This document shows, piece after piece, positions 7,464 to 14,166 of a stretch of DNA of 16,327 bases. The stretch lies in contig JAESTG010000341.1 in assembly GCA_016763715.1 (NCBI GenBank), positions 1 through 16,327 on the forward strand, written 5' to 3'. Under the pieces are notes generated by a model that was given only the letters and a program-made list of their open reading frames with translations, was not told the origin of the DNA and made no database searches. Made by a program: the position numbers and the translations under genes. Within the stretch, counting starts at the first letter, position 1, and the number at the start of each line of letters is the position of its first letter. The DNA comes from Flavobacteriaceae bacterium (lineage in GTDB: Bacteria; Bacteroidota; Bacteroidia; Flavobacteriales; Flavobacteriaceae).

Positions 7464-8765
7464 TTAAACCACTTCGGCATAAAGATCGAAATCTTCTGCG
7501 CCAGTAATTTTTACATTGAAAAATTCTCCAGTGCGAAGATATCCTTCCTCTGCATTAATAAGTACTTCGTTATCTACATCGGGGCTATCAAACTCGGTGC
7601 GGCCCACGTAATAACTTCCTTCTTTCCTATCTATGATTACGCGATATTGTTTTCCAATCTTTTGTTGATTGAGTTCCCAAGAAATTTGAGATTGTATATC
7701 CATAATTTCATTGGCACGTTGCATTTTCACTTCTTCAGGGACATCATCCTCCAACAAATAGGCATGGGTATTTTCTTCATGAGAATAGGTAAAGCAACCC
7801 ATCCTTTCGAAGCGTTGCTCGATGACCCATTGTTTCAAAGTTTGGTAATGCTCTTCCGTTTCTCCAGGGTAACCGACAATCAAAGTCGTACGAATGGCCA
7901 TCTCTGGAACTGCTGCACGAAACTCATCTAATAATTTGGTGGTCTTCTCTTTGGTTGTTCCACGCCTCATGGACTTCAAAATAGGATCTGCAATATGCTG
8001 TAACGGAATATCTATATAATTACACACTTTAGGTTCATCTCTCATTACTTCCAAAACCTCCATCGGAAATCCAGTTGGGAATGCATAATGCAAGCGAATC
8101 CACTCAATACCCTCTACTTTTACAAGCTCTTTTAAAAGTTTAGCCAATTCTCTCTTTTTATAAAGATCCAATCCATAATAGGTCAAATCTTGAGCAATGA
8201 GGATTAATTCCTTCACTCCATTGGCTGCTAGTTTTTCGGCTTCAATAACAACTTCTTCAATTGGAGTAGAACGATGCTTCCCTCGCATGATGGGAATAGC
8301 ACAAAACGAACACGGACGATCACACCCTTCCGCAATTTTTAAATAGGCGTAGTTTTTTGGAGTTGTAGTTAACCGCTCACCAATAAGTTCATGTTTATAA
8401 TCGGCTCCAAGAGCTTTAAGTAGTCCTGGTAATTCAGTCGTTCCAAAATACTGATCCACATCTGGAATCTCCTTTATAAGATCCGGCTTATAACGTTCAC
8501 TCAAACAACCCGTAACAAATACTTTATCTACAATACCTTCTTCTTTCTTCCGAACATACTCCAAAATAGTATTCACACTCTCTTCCTTGGCATTTGCAAT
8601 AAAACCACAGGTGTTAATCACGACCACATTCCCTTCTTCCTCATGCACTACATCTTTATTGTTGGCACGCAATTGCCCCATGAGTACTTCACTATCGTAA
8701 ACGTTCTTGGAACATCCTAAAGTGACTACATTAATCTTATTCTTTTTGAGTGTTTTTGTGCGCAT
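7464..8765 (-). CDS. rimO: Ribosomal protein S12 methylthiotransferase RimO
   Basis: The 433-residue radical-SAM enzyme adds a methylthio group to the conserved Asp of ribosomal protein uS12, using two iron-sulfur clusters and S-adenosylmethionine. The N-terminal UPF0004 domain holds the three auxiliary-cluster cysteines C18, C53 and C87 (in T-L-G-C-S-K-N, N-T-C-G-F and V-T-G-C-L). The radical-SAM motif C148-x3-C152-x2-C155 follows in EGCDRPCSFC. Residues ~250-360 complete the TIM-barrel, with GYPGETEEH, and a C-terminal TRAM domain (~370-433) binds the substrate. The opening NVVTLGCSKN and the total length fit RimO better than MiaB. The ATG at 8763-8765 has its own TAnnTTTG promoter and a leader of about 60 bases. 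It lies close to the rpmB-rpmG-ftsY block, consistent with a translation-related role. Confidence 0.95.
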   Translation of the reverse strand: MRTKTLKKNKINVVTLGCSKNVYDSEVLMGQLRANNKDVVHEEEGNVVVINTCGFIANAKEESVNTILEYVRKKEEGIVDKVFVTGCLSERYKPDLIKEIPDVDQYFGTTELPGLLKALGADYKHELIGERLTTTPKNYAYLKIAEGCDRPCSFCAIPIMRGKHRSTPIEEVVIEAEKLAANGVKELILIAQDLTYYGLDLYKKRELAKLLKELVKVEGIEWIRLHYAFPTGFPMEVLEVMRDEPKVCNYIDIPLQHIADPILKSMRRGTTKEKTTKLLDEFRAAVPEMAIRTTLIVGYPGETEEHYQTLKQWVIEQRFERMGCFTYSHEENTHAYLLEDDVPEEVKMQRANEIMDIQSQISWELNQQKIGKQYRVIIDRKEGSYYVGRTEFDSPDVDNEVLINAEEGYLRTGEFFNVKITGAEDFDLYAEVV

Positions 8766-8834
8766 TTACTGAATTCAATTAACTATATATTATGATGCAT
8801 TTACAACCACATCTTTTTTATTTCTACAGGAATG

Positions 8835-8862
8835 CAAAGATAACTCTTTGAAGATTATTTAA
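8835..8862 (-). promoter_or_regulatory. rimO promoter (TTA-N17-TATCTTTG)
   Basis: The minus strand carries a perfect -7 element TATCTTTG (8835-8842), preceded after 17 bases by TTA (8860-8862), one base off the TTG -33 element. The expected start near 8828 would give a leader of about 60 bases before rimO. The element begins right after the stop of the upstream membrane-protein gene. Confidence 0.6.
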
Positions 8863-8864
8863 GT

Positions 8865-9212
8865 TCATCCGTATGGATTGATTATCATTACAAGCCTATA
8901 TAAAATCATCTCAATTCCCCAAAGGGCAAGTAGACCTGTGAAAATAACCCAAAACTCACGTTCGAAATATTTTTTACTTTTATAAGCATTCAAGTAAAAC
9001 CAAAATCCGACACCCCATAATACTATCAAAAAGTAATGAGGAAAGGCTATATATTTAGAAAGGTAACTGGGTATTATTGGGTTTCTAGCTCTGTCAAATT
9101 TAGAAAATGCAAAAAACACCATATAGATGTTATGTAAAAAATTATAAAATGTATAAAGAAGAATTAACTTGGTAAATAAATCTTTCCACCAAGAATTAAT
9201 TTTAAAACTCAT
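8865..9212 (-). CDS. Small membrane protein of unknown function, coupled to ftsY
   Basis: The 115-residue product has three hydrophobic segments at about 13-36, 56-75 and 86-110, rich in aromatic residues (W, Y, F), with short charged loops (K-F-D-R-A-R near 38-43; K-S-K-K-Y-F-E-R-E-F near 78-87). No signal peptide cleavage site or known enzymatic motif was recognised. The ATG at 9210-9212 is separated from the ftsY stop by a single base (TAG-A-ATG), so translation is probably coupled and the two share a transcript. The frame is open over its whole length and the membrane topology is coherent, so it looks like a real gene. Its function is unknown. The link to the SRP receptor gene may be functional or only positional; DUF families of small three-helix proteins could not be told apart by eye. 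Confidence 0.7.
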   Translation of the reverse strand: MSFKINSWWKDLFTKLILLYTFYNFLHNIYMVFFAFSKFDRARNPIIPSYLSKYIAFPHYFLIVLWGVGFWFYLNAYKSKKYFEREFWVIFTGLLALWGIEMILYRLVMIINPYG

Positions 9213-9213
9213 T

Positions 9214-10167
9214 CTACTTAAAGAAAGAATCTACTAACTCAAATTTATTAAATACTTGCAAGTCTTCTATTCCTTCACCAACACCAATGTACTTTACGGG
9301 TATTTGGAACTGATCACTAATTCCTATAACCACACCTCCTTTTGCGGTACCATCCAATTTGGTAACAGCCAATGAAGTCACTTCGGTTGCAGCCGTAAAC
9401 TGTTTTGCTTGTTCAAAAGCGTTTTGCCCGGTAGAGCCGTCCAAAACAAGAAGTACCTCATGCGGCGCATCGTCCACCGCCTTTTGCATCACACGCTTTA
9501 CTTTGGTTAGTTCATTCATGAGATTTACTTTATTATGCAAACGACCTGCAGTGTCGATAATCACTACATCAGCATCTTGTTTCACTGCACTTTCTAGTGT
9601 ATCAAAAGCAACACTGGCAGGATCACTACCCATTTCTTGTTTTACCATAGGCACATCGGCTCTTTCTGCCCAAACTTCTAACTGATCTATGGCTGCAGCC
9701 CGAAAGGTATCTGCTGCTCCTAAAACCACTTTCTTACCAGCCTTTTTGAATTGATGGGCTAGTTTACCAATTGTTGTTGTCTTTCCTACTCCATTGACAC
9801 CAACCACCATAATTACATAAGGTTTGTTGGTTGAAGGAACTTCAAATTCGACTGCTTCACCCGAATTAGTTTCACTTAACAAACCAGCAATTTCTTCTCT
9901 TAAAATTCTATTAAGCTCATCGGTGCCTAAATATTTATCTTTTGAAACACGCGCCTCTATGCGTTCAATAATTTTCAGCGTGGTATTAACTCCTACGTCA
10001 CTAGAAACCAGTACTTCTTCCAGGTTATCTAACACATCATCATCTACCTTGCTCTTTCCTGCAACGGCTTTAGATAACTTATCTAAAAAAGAGGATTTAG
10101 ACTTTTCAAGCCCTTTATCCAATGTTTCTTTTTTTTCTTTTGAAAATATTTTTTTAAAAAAACTCAT
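9214..10167 (-). CDS. ftsY: Signal recognition particle receptor FtsY
   Basis: The 317-residue product is the SRP receptor GTPase, which docks SRP-ribosome complexes at the membrane for co-translational insertion. A short basic N-terminus (residues 1-40) replaces the long acidic A domain of E. coli FtsY, as is common in Bacteroidota. The N domain spans ~28-105. The G domain follows with G1 GVNGVGKT (123-130), the SRP-specific DTFRAAAIDQLE insertion box (153-164), G3 DTAGRL (205-210) and G4 TKLDGTAKGG (269-278). The closing GVGE and DLQVF motifs are also in place. All catalytic motifs look intact. It has its own strong promoter and a hairpin-containing leader of about 90 bases, and is separated from the upstream ribosomal protein operon by a terminator. 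Confidence 0.97.
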   Translation of the reverse strand: MSFFKKIFSKEKKETLDKGLEKSKSSFLDKLSKAVAGKSKVDDDVLDNLEEVLVSSDVGVNTTLKIIERIEARVSKDKYLGTDELNRILREEIAGLLSETNSGEAVEFEVPSTNKPYVIMVVGVNGVGKTTTIGKLAHQFKKAGKKVVLGAADTFRAAAIDQLEVWAERADVPMVKQEMGSDPASVAFDTLESAVKQDADVVIIDTAGRLHNKVNLMNELTKVKRVMQKAVDDAPHEVLLVLDGSTGQNAFEQAKQFTAATEVTSLAVTKLDGTAKGGVVIGISDQFQIPVKYIGVGEGIEDLQVFNKFELVDSFFK

Positions 10168-10219
10168 TTACTCTGAATCAATTTTATTTTAAATGCTAAC
10201 TTTTGCGTAAGGATAGGGT

Positions 10220-10236
10220 TCGCTACCATGTAGCGA
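10220..10236 (-). promoter_or_regulatory. Stable hairpin in the ftsY leader
   Basis: A perfect inverted repeat TCGCTAC (10220-10226) / GTAGCGA (10230-10236) with a 3-base loop lies inside the predicted leader of about 90 bases of ftsY. No T-run follows on the minus strand, so it does not look like a terminator. It may be a leader structure that affects mRNA stability or translation. Confidence 0.45.
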
Positions 10237-10264
10237 TGAAAGACCAACCCAACCAACTAATTGA

Positions 10265-10295
10265 CAAAAATACATCCTCTACCGTTCATTTGCAA
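10265..10295 (-). promoter_or_regulatory. ftsY promoter (TTG-N20-TATTTTTG)
   Basis: On the minus strand TTG (10293-10295) is followed after 20 bases by TATTTTTG (10265-10272). Both elements match the Bacteroidota housekeeping consensus with proper spacing. The predicted start near 10258 leaves about 90 bases before the ftsY ATG. Confidence 0.7.
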
Positions 10296-10308
10296 GCTTA
10301 GAAAGTTG

Positions 10309-10348
10309 TAGAACACAAAAAAGCCACCTTTATAAAAAAGTGGCTTTT
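10309..10348 (-). terminator. Terminator of the rpmB-rpmG-DUF4295 operon
   Basis: A 9-bp inverted repeat (AAAAGCCAC at 10319-10327, GTGGCTTTT at 10340-10348) with a 12-base loop lies about 20 bases after the DUF4295 stop on the minus strand. It is followed by a short T-rich tail (complement of 10311-10320). It sits just upstream of the ftsY promoter and so insulates the two units. Confidence 0.8.
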
Positions 10349-10367
10349 GTATATTGTATAGGTTTGA

Positions 10368-10520
10368 CTATTTACTACTCAACCACTCGTTCACATTGTC
10401 CGGAGACATGATTGATTCTACAAATGTGTAAGCACCTGATTTTTCACTTTTCACCATCTTAATGGCTTTAGTTAAACGCTTTGATCCTGTTTGTAGTGAT
10501 GCTATTGATTTCTTTGCCAT
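10368..10520 (-). CDS. DUF4295 family protein, candidate ribosomal protein bL38
   Basis: Minus-strand reading from the ATG at 10518-10520 gives 50 residues and a TAG stop at 10368-10370. The protein starts MAKKS, is rich in Lys and Ser in its first half (residues 1-28) and ends in a conserved-looking acidic/aromatic tail (Y-T-F-V-E-S, then N-E-W-L). This is the pattern of the Bacteroidota-specific DUF4295 family. It follows rpmB and rpmG in the same direction, 9 bases after the rpmG stop, and ends at the operon terminator, so it is expressed with two large-subunit proteins. From memory, the Flavobacterium johnsoniae ribosome structure revealed an extra large-subunit protein named bL38, and this family is my best candidate for it; that identity is not proven here. 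At 153 bases it is easily missed by gene finders. Confidence 0.85.
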   Translation of the reverse strand: MAKKSIASLQTGSKRLTKAIKMVKSEKSGAYTFVESIMSPDNVNEWLSSK

Positions 10521-10529
10521 GACTCTATA

Positions 10530-10712
10530 TTATTTAATTTCTTTATGAACGGTCATCTTCTTCAAGATTGGATTGAATTTCTTCAATTCCATTCTATCTG
10601 GAGTGTTTTTTTTATTCTTAGTAGTGATGTAACGAGAAGTACCTGGTCTTCCAGATTCTTTATGCTCTGTGCACTCTAAAATTACTTGAACTCTATTTCC
10701 TCTCTTAGCCAT
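10530..10712 (-). CDS. rpmG: Large ribosomal subunit protein bL33
   Basis: The 60-residue product is bL33, a small basic protein near the E site of the large subunit. It has the typical start [18 protein letters not shown] and the central [14 protein letters not shown] segment, ending in a K-K-M-T-V-H-K-E tail. Only one Cys (C14) is present, so it is the zinc-free (C-minus) form without the two CxxC pairs. It lies 27 bases downstream of rpmB and 9 bases before the DUF4295 gene in one operon. Length and start agree with the family. Confidence 0.96.
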   Translation of the reverse strand: MAKRGNRVQVILECTEHKESGRPGTSRYITTKNKKNTPDRMELKKFNPILKKMTVHKEIK

Positions 10713-10739
10713 CTTAGTCGACGTTAAAAATTAATCTAA

Positions 10740-10979
10740 TTACTGCTTCAAAAAACCTTTCTCGCGGGCTTCTTTAATTACGGCAGCAATACCTTTTTTG
10801 TTAATATTTTTCAATGATGAAGTAGAAACACGTAAGGTTAGCCACTTGTCTTCTTCTATTATATAAAAACGCTTCTTAACAAGATTCACATTAAATTTGC
10901 GTTTTGTTTTGTTCATCGCATGGGATACATTATTCCCTACCATTGCTTTTTTCCCCGTAAGCTCACAAACTCTTGACAT
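10740..10979 (-). CDS. rpmB: Large ribosomal subunit protein bL28
   Basis: The 79-residue product is bL28, recognised from the opening MSRVCELTGKK, the G-N-N-V-S-H-A-M-N-K-T-K-R-K-F core and the W-L-T-L-R-V-S-T strand followed by a C-terminal helix. It carries a single Cys (C5), so it is the zinc-free form, matching the zinc-free bL33 next door. It is the first gene of the rpmB-rpmG-DUF4295 operon, with a perfect promoter match that leaves a leader of about 28 bases. The ATG at 10977-10979 matches the usual family start. Confidence 0.97.
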   Translation of the reverse strand: MSRVCELTGKKAMVGNNVSHAMNKTKRKFNVNLVKKRFYIIEEDKWLTLRVSTSSLKNINKKGIAAVIKEAREKGFLKQ

Positions 10980-11014
10980 TGCCTTCGTTTTTATAGTTAT
11001 TTTTAAACAGGGTG

Positions 11015-11045
11015 CAAATTTAAGTAATTAATTTGGTTTGAACAA
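11015..11045 (-). promoter_or_regulatory. rpmB operon promoter (TTG-N20-TAAATTTG)
   Basis: On the minus strand TTG (11043-11045) and TAAATTTG (11015-11022) are spaced by 20 bases, a full match to the Bacteroidota promoter. It lies in the 76-base gap between the cinA stop and rpmB, so the ribosomal operon can be transcribed independently of cinA. Predicted start near 11008. Confidence 0.75.
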
Positions 11046-11055
11046 CAAAAGGATT

Positions 11056-12303
11056 TTAGTTTTTCGAAATTTCTTTAAGGAGCATTTCGAAGGCTTTGTT
11101 CACCGATTTGCGAATTACACGCTCTCTTACTTTCCCAAACAAGAATTTTTCTGAAACAACTCCGCTAGGGGTGGCTATCGCAATACACACTGTCCCTACC
11201 TCATCATCACCATCACCTTTGGTTGGCCCAGCAATACCTGTGGTTGCCACGGCGTAATCAGTTTCAAACACTTTGGCTGCTTGGATAGCCATAGCCTCAG
11301 CCACTGGAATACTAACAACATTGTGTGTTTTAATCAATTGTGGATCAACTTTCAGCACAGTCGATTTAATTTCCGTTGCGTAAGCAACGACTCCTCCTTG
11401 AAAATAAGTTGATGCACCTGCATACTCCGTTATTTCTGCCGCAATTGCCCCTCCTGTACAACTTTCTGCCACACTCATTGTTCTGCCTTGATTTTCCAAC
11501 AACTGTCCAATACGCTGAGTAATTGTCGTCTCATCTTCGTAACCCACGGCAATTTCACCAACAATACGATGGATGTCTTTCATTTGGGCGTCTACCTCTT
11601 CTATCAGCTTCTTTTCATCAAAACTTACTCCAGAAAGGCGCAAACGCACCCTACCTAACGATGGGAGGTAAGCCAATTTAATATGTTTGGGAAGGCCATC
11701 TTCAACAGCACTAATTAACTCGGCAATGGAGCTTTCTCCCATTCCGTAGGTAAGTAATGTTTTATGATAAATGTGTGGTCTATGAAACTTCTCTGAGATT
11801 GCTGGAAGTACACTTTCGGTCATTAAGTGTTTCATTTCATAGGGTACTCCTGGCATCGATATAAATACGGTATCGTCTTTTTCCATCCACATTCCAGGAG
11901 CAGTACCGTGATTGTTAAATAGTATAATCGCCTTCGATGGAACCTCTGCTTGCAATAAACTAACGGGCTGCGCCTCTTGCTTAAAATAATGGGAGAACAA
12001 ATGTTTTATCTGCTTCAAGACTGCCTCATTTTTGACAAGGGTATCTTCAAAAAATTCGAGGAAACATTGTTTGGTAATATCGTCTTTGGTTGGCCCCAAC
12101 CCACCAGTAACCAAAACCAAATCTACACGGTTTTTAGCATCTTCTAAGGCCTGTAAAATATGATCTTTATCATCCTGAACGGATGTAATTTGATATACCT
12201 TAACCCCAATTTTATTGAGTTCTTTACTAATAAATACAGAATTTGTGTCGACAATCTGGCCGATGAGAATTTCATCACCTATGGTAATTATTTCAGCAAG
12301 CAT
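11056..12303 (-). CDS. cinA: CinA: competence/damage-inducible protein A, NMN deamidase type
   Basis: The 415-residue product has the two CinA domains. The N-terminal MoCF/COG1058 domain (about 4-170) has the start AEIITIGDEILIGQIVDTNS, VTGGLGPTKDD (65-75) and a MPGVP loop (~149-153), features of the ADP-ribose pyrophosphatase-like part. The C-terminal PncC domain (about 260-412) has V-A-E-S-C-T-G-G (~277-284), with the catalytic Ser before Cys, and TGIAGPTKGDGDDEVGT (~354-370). Known members deamidate nicotinamide mononucleotide in pyridine nucleotide salvage and act on ADP-ribose. It is cytoplasmic. The ATG lies one base after the stop of the Hpt gene (TAA-A-ATG), so translation is probably coupled. 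Both domains are complete. Confidence 0.95.
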   Translation of the reverse strand: MLAEIITIGDEILIGQIVDTNSVFISKELNKIGVKVYQITSVQDDKDHILQALEDAKNRVDLVLVTGGLGPTKDDITKQCFLEFFEDTLVKNEAVLKQIKHLFSHYFKQEAQPVSLLQAEVPSKAIILFNNHGTAPGMWMEKDDTVFISMPGVPYEMKHLMTESVLPAISEKFHRPHIYHKTLLTYGMGESSIAELISAVEDGLPKHIKLAYLPSLGRVRLRLSGVSFDEKKLIEEVDAQMKDIHRIVGEIAVGYEDETTITQRIGQLLENQGRTMSVAESCTGGAIAAEITEYAGASTYFQGGVVAYATEIKSTVLKVDPQLIKTHNVVSIPVAEAMAIQAAKVFETDYAVATTGIAGPTKGDGDDEVGTVCIAIATPSGVVSEKFLFGKVRERVIRKSVNKAFEMLLKEISKN

Positions 12304-12304
12304 T

Positions 12305-12646
12305 TTATAATGTGAAGTCTTCTTTTAATTCGTCAAATACTCGATGCAAGGTTACAGTAACCAATTCAATATGATGCATAATCGTATCTGGTCCTTTTGA
12401 AGTTTTAGTCCAAGACTCGATTCCTGTTATTTGTTTAGCCAATTCAATTCCGAACATCTCGAGATTTGGCTTCATTTTATGTGAAAACTGATAAGCTAAC
12501 TCTTTGTTATCATTTATGATAGCTTCTTCCAGCGAAGTTAAATCTGGAGGTATCTCTTCCAAAAACGTCTGCGCAACAATCTTCATGAAATCCTCATCAC
12601 CTCCTGCAATCTCTCTTAGACTATCAATTGAATAATTTTTACCCAT
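12305..12646 (-). CDS. Stand-alone Hpt (histidine phosphotransfer) domain protein
   Basis: The 113-residue all-helical product has the Hpt signature around F-S-H-K-M-K-P-N, where His56 is the likely phosphorylated residue. An upstream helix (F-M-K-I-V-A-Q-T-F-L-E-E-I-P) and an amphipathic E-E-A-I helix follow Hpt spacing (the usual pattern is A-H-x-L-K-G/P). No kinase, receiver or membrane segment is fused to it, and no histidine kinase or response regulator lies in the window, so it must act in a phosphorelay whose partners are elsewhere. The frame extends one codon further to a GTG, but the adjacent ATG at 12644-12646 is the better start. It is packed between the FAH-family gene (9 bases) and cinA (1 base). 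Confidence 0.82.
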   Translation of the reverse strand: MGKNYSIDSLREIAGGDEDFMKIVAQTFLEEIPPDLTSLEEAIINDNKELAYQFSHKMKPNLEMFGIELAKQITGIESWTKTSKGPDTIMHHIELVTVTLHRVFDELKEDFTL

Positions 12647-12655
12647 CACCTTTGT

Positions 12656-13267
12656 TTACTTAACTTTTATGGAGAACAACTCCTCTTCTTCGATAAAGCC
12701 AGTCAAAACATCGTTTGGCTCCACTTTCCCAACTCCAGATGGAGTTCCGGTAAATATAACATCTCCAATCTTCAATGTAAAATATTTAGAGATATATTCG
12801 ATTAACTCATCTATTTTCCACAACATTAAGGAAGTATTTCCATTTTGAACCATATTTCCATTCTTCTCCAAGCTAAAATTAATAGTATCTACATTTTCAA
12901 ACGTAGTTTTAGGTAAAAAATTACCAATCACTGCTGATCCATCAAAACTTTTTGCCTTTTCCCATGGCAACCCCTTTTCTTTTAGTTTCTTCTGAAGGTC
13001 CCGAGCGGTAAAGTCAATTCCGAGCCCTACCTCATCGTAATACTTATGGGCAAACTTATGGTCAATATGTTTTCCTATCTTTTTAATTTTCACAAGAACC
13101 TCCACTTCATAATGTACATCGTCCGAAAAGTCGGGAATGAAAAATGGATTCTTATTTAGTAAAATAGCGCTATCTGGCTTGATAAATAAAATAGGTTCAT
13201 CGGGCCTTTGATTATCTAATTCCGCAATATGTGCGGTATAGTTTCTTCCTACACAGATTATTCTCAT
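12656..13267 (-). CDS. Fumarylacetoacetate hydrolase family protein (FAHD1/acylpyruvase-like)
   Basis: The 203-residue product is a compact FAH-fold enzyme. It starts with R-I-I-C-V-G-R-N-Y and has the metal ligands E54-x-E56 (in H-Y-E-V-E-V), D85 (in G-I-D-F-T-A-R-D), then K-S-F-D-G (107-110) and the late F-T-G-T-P-S-G-V-G loop (172-180). Short single-domain members of this type (FAHD1, YcgM) hydrolyse acylpyruvates or decarboxylate oxaloacetate with Mg2+; the exact substrate is not fixed by sequence. The frame extends upstream 14 codons to a TTG, but the ATG at 13265-13267 matches the family start. It is the second gene of the exonuclease-FAH-Hpt-cinA unit, 75 bases after the exonuclease gene with no promoter element seen between. 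Confidence 0.88.
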   Translation of the reverse strand: MRIICVGRNYTAHIAELDNQRPDEPILFIKPDSAILLNKNPFFIPDFSDDVHYEVEVLVKIKKIGKHIDHKFAHKYYDEVGLGIDFTARDLQKKLKEKGLPWEKAKSFDGSAVIGNFLPKTTFENVDTINFSLEKNGNMVQNGNTSLMLWKIDELIEYISKYFTLKIGDVIFTGTPSGVGKVEPNDVLTGFIEEEELFSIKVK

Positions 13268-13342
13268 GCACCTTACTCTTAAATGGTGGTTCAATAACAA
13301 AAAAACCAAAACTCATTTCTTAGTCTCTTCTATTTTAACTTC

Positions 13343-14116
13343 TTACAACTTATTATTCAGTTTTTGCAATTTAACCCTAGTTAGTACTTTTTTAGTATAC
13401 AGCGGAAAATCGGCATTCAACAACCAACCGAAATATCCAGGCTCCTTCTCCAACACATCCACCACTAACGACCCTTTATGCTTTCCGAAGCTAAATACTT
13501 CTACACCTTCTTTGGTATATCCTATGTATCCAGCAAAATCAGCAAACTGTTTGTGAGCACTAAATTCTGCCAATTTAGGCACATCATTTTCTAAATCTTC
13601 GTATTTATCTAACTGAGAGAGCAACACTTCATACGTAGCCAATGTATCTGCCTCAGCACTATGCGCGCTTTCCAAACTCTTATCGCAATAAAATTTATAT
13701 GCAGCTCCTAAAGTTCGTTTCTCCATTTTATGAAAAATGGTTTGAACATCTACCGAATGTGCTTTCTTTAAATCGAAATCCACTTCCGCTCTAAGTAACT
13801 CTTCGGCAAGTAAGGGAATATCAAATCGGTTCGAATTAAACCCTCCTAAATCGCTATCCTTCAACAAGGCTTGAATTTTTTGTGCCAATTCTTTAAAAGT
13901 AGGCTCATTAGCGACCATTTCATCTGTAATATGATGAATCTCGGTGGAACTCTTCGGAATAGGCATTTCTGGGTTCACACGCCAGGTATGGCTTTCTTTA
14001 TTTCCATTCGGGTAAACTTTCAAGATAGAAACCTCTACGATTCGATCTGATGCTACATTAATTCCGGTCGTCTCAAGATCGAAAAAGCAAATTGGTTTAT
14101 TTAATTTCAACTCCAT
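13343..14116 (-). CDS. DEDDh-family 3'-5' exonuclease (DnaQ-like) with ExoX-like C-terminal domain
   Basis: The 257-residue product begins with an exonuclease domain (residues 8-172) with all DEDDh residues: D13 and E15 in F-F-D-L-E-T-T-G, D99 in N-R-F-D-I-P, and H152 and D157 in A-H-S-A-E-A-D. The conserved I-H-H-I-T-D motif (60-65) is also present. This predicts a Mg2+-dependent 3'-5' exonuclease of the DNA polymerase III epsilon/ExoX/RNase T class. Residues ~195-250 hold the small C-terminal domain with V-F-S-F-G-K-H-K-G (207-215) and a Y-F-G-W-L motif, seen in ExoX-like repair enzymes. It is shorter than, and distinct from, replicative PolC, so a repair or proofreading accessory role is more likely. 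It opens the FAH-Hpt-cinA unit and has a perfect promoter match 18 bases upstream of its ATG. Confidence 0.9.
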   Translation of the reverse strand: MELKLNKPICFFDLETTGINVASDRIVEVSILKVYPNGNKESHTWRVNPEMPIPKSSTEIHHITDEMVANEPTFKELAQKIQALLKDSDLGGFNSNRFDIPLLAEELLRAEVDFDLKKAHSVDVQTIFHKMEKRTLGAAYKFYCDKSLESAHSAEADTLATYEVLLSQLDKYEDLENDVPKLAEFSAHKQFADFAGYIGYTKEGVEVFSFGKHKGSLVVDVLEKEPGYFGWLLNADFPLYTKKVLTRVKLQKLNNKL

Positions 14117-14133
14117 TGGTATAGTTTATGATA

Positions 14134-14161
14134 CAAAAGTAGTAATTGTTACATTTGACAA
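14134..14161 (-). promoter_or_regulatory. Exonuclease-operon promoter (TTG-N17-TACTTTTG)
   Basis: On the minus strand TTG (14159-14161) precedes TACTTTTG (14134-14141) by 17 bases. Both elements match the Bacteroidota consensus. The predicted start near 14127 leaves a leader of about 10 bases before the ATG at 14116. It overlaps the opposite-strand promoter element at 14150-14157. Confidence 0.6.
14150..14157 (+). promoter_or_regulatory. Promoter -7 element (TACATTTG) of the CxxC protein gene
   Basis: A perfect TAnnTTTG on the plus strand lies nine bases before the ATG at 14167. The expected start would fall at about 14162-14165, so the mRNA would be nearly leaderless. At the -33 position there is only an ATG-like triplet (14128-14130) instead of TTG. 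It lies between, and overlaps, the elements of the divergent exonuclease promoter. Confidence 0.45.
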
Positions 14162-14166
14162 AGCGT

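Noticed and set aside
13268..13309. N-terminal extension of the FAH-family protein from a TTG.
   Set aside because: The family start matches the ATG at 13267; the extension has no conserved features.
14146..14166. Upstream TTG extension of the CxxC protein gene.
   Set aside because: It overlaps the predicted -7 element, adds charged residues before the signal peptide, and the ATG at 14167 gives a normal signal peptide.
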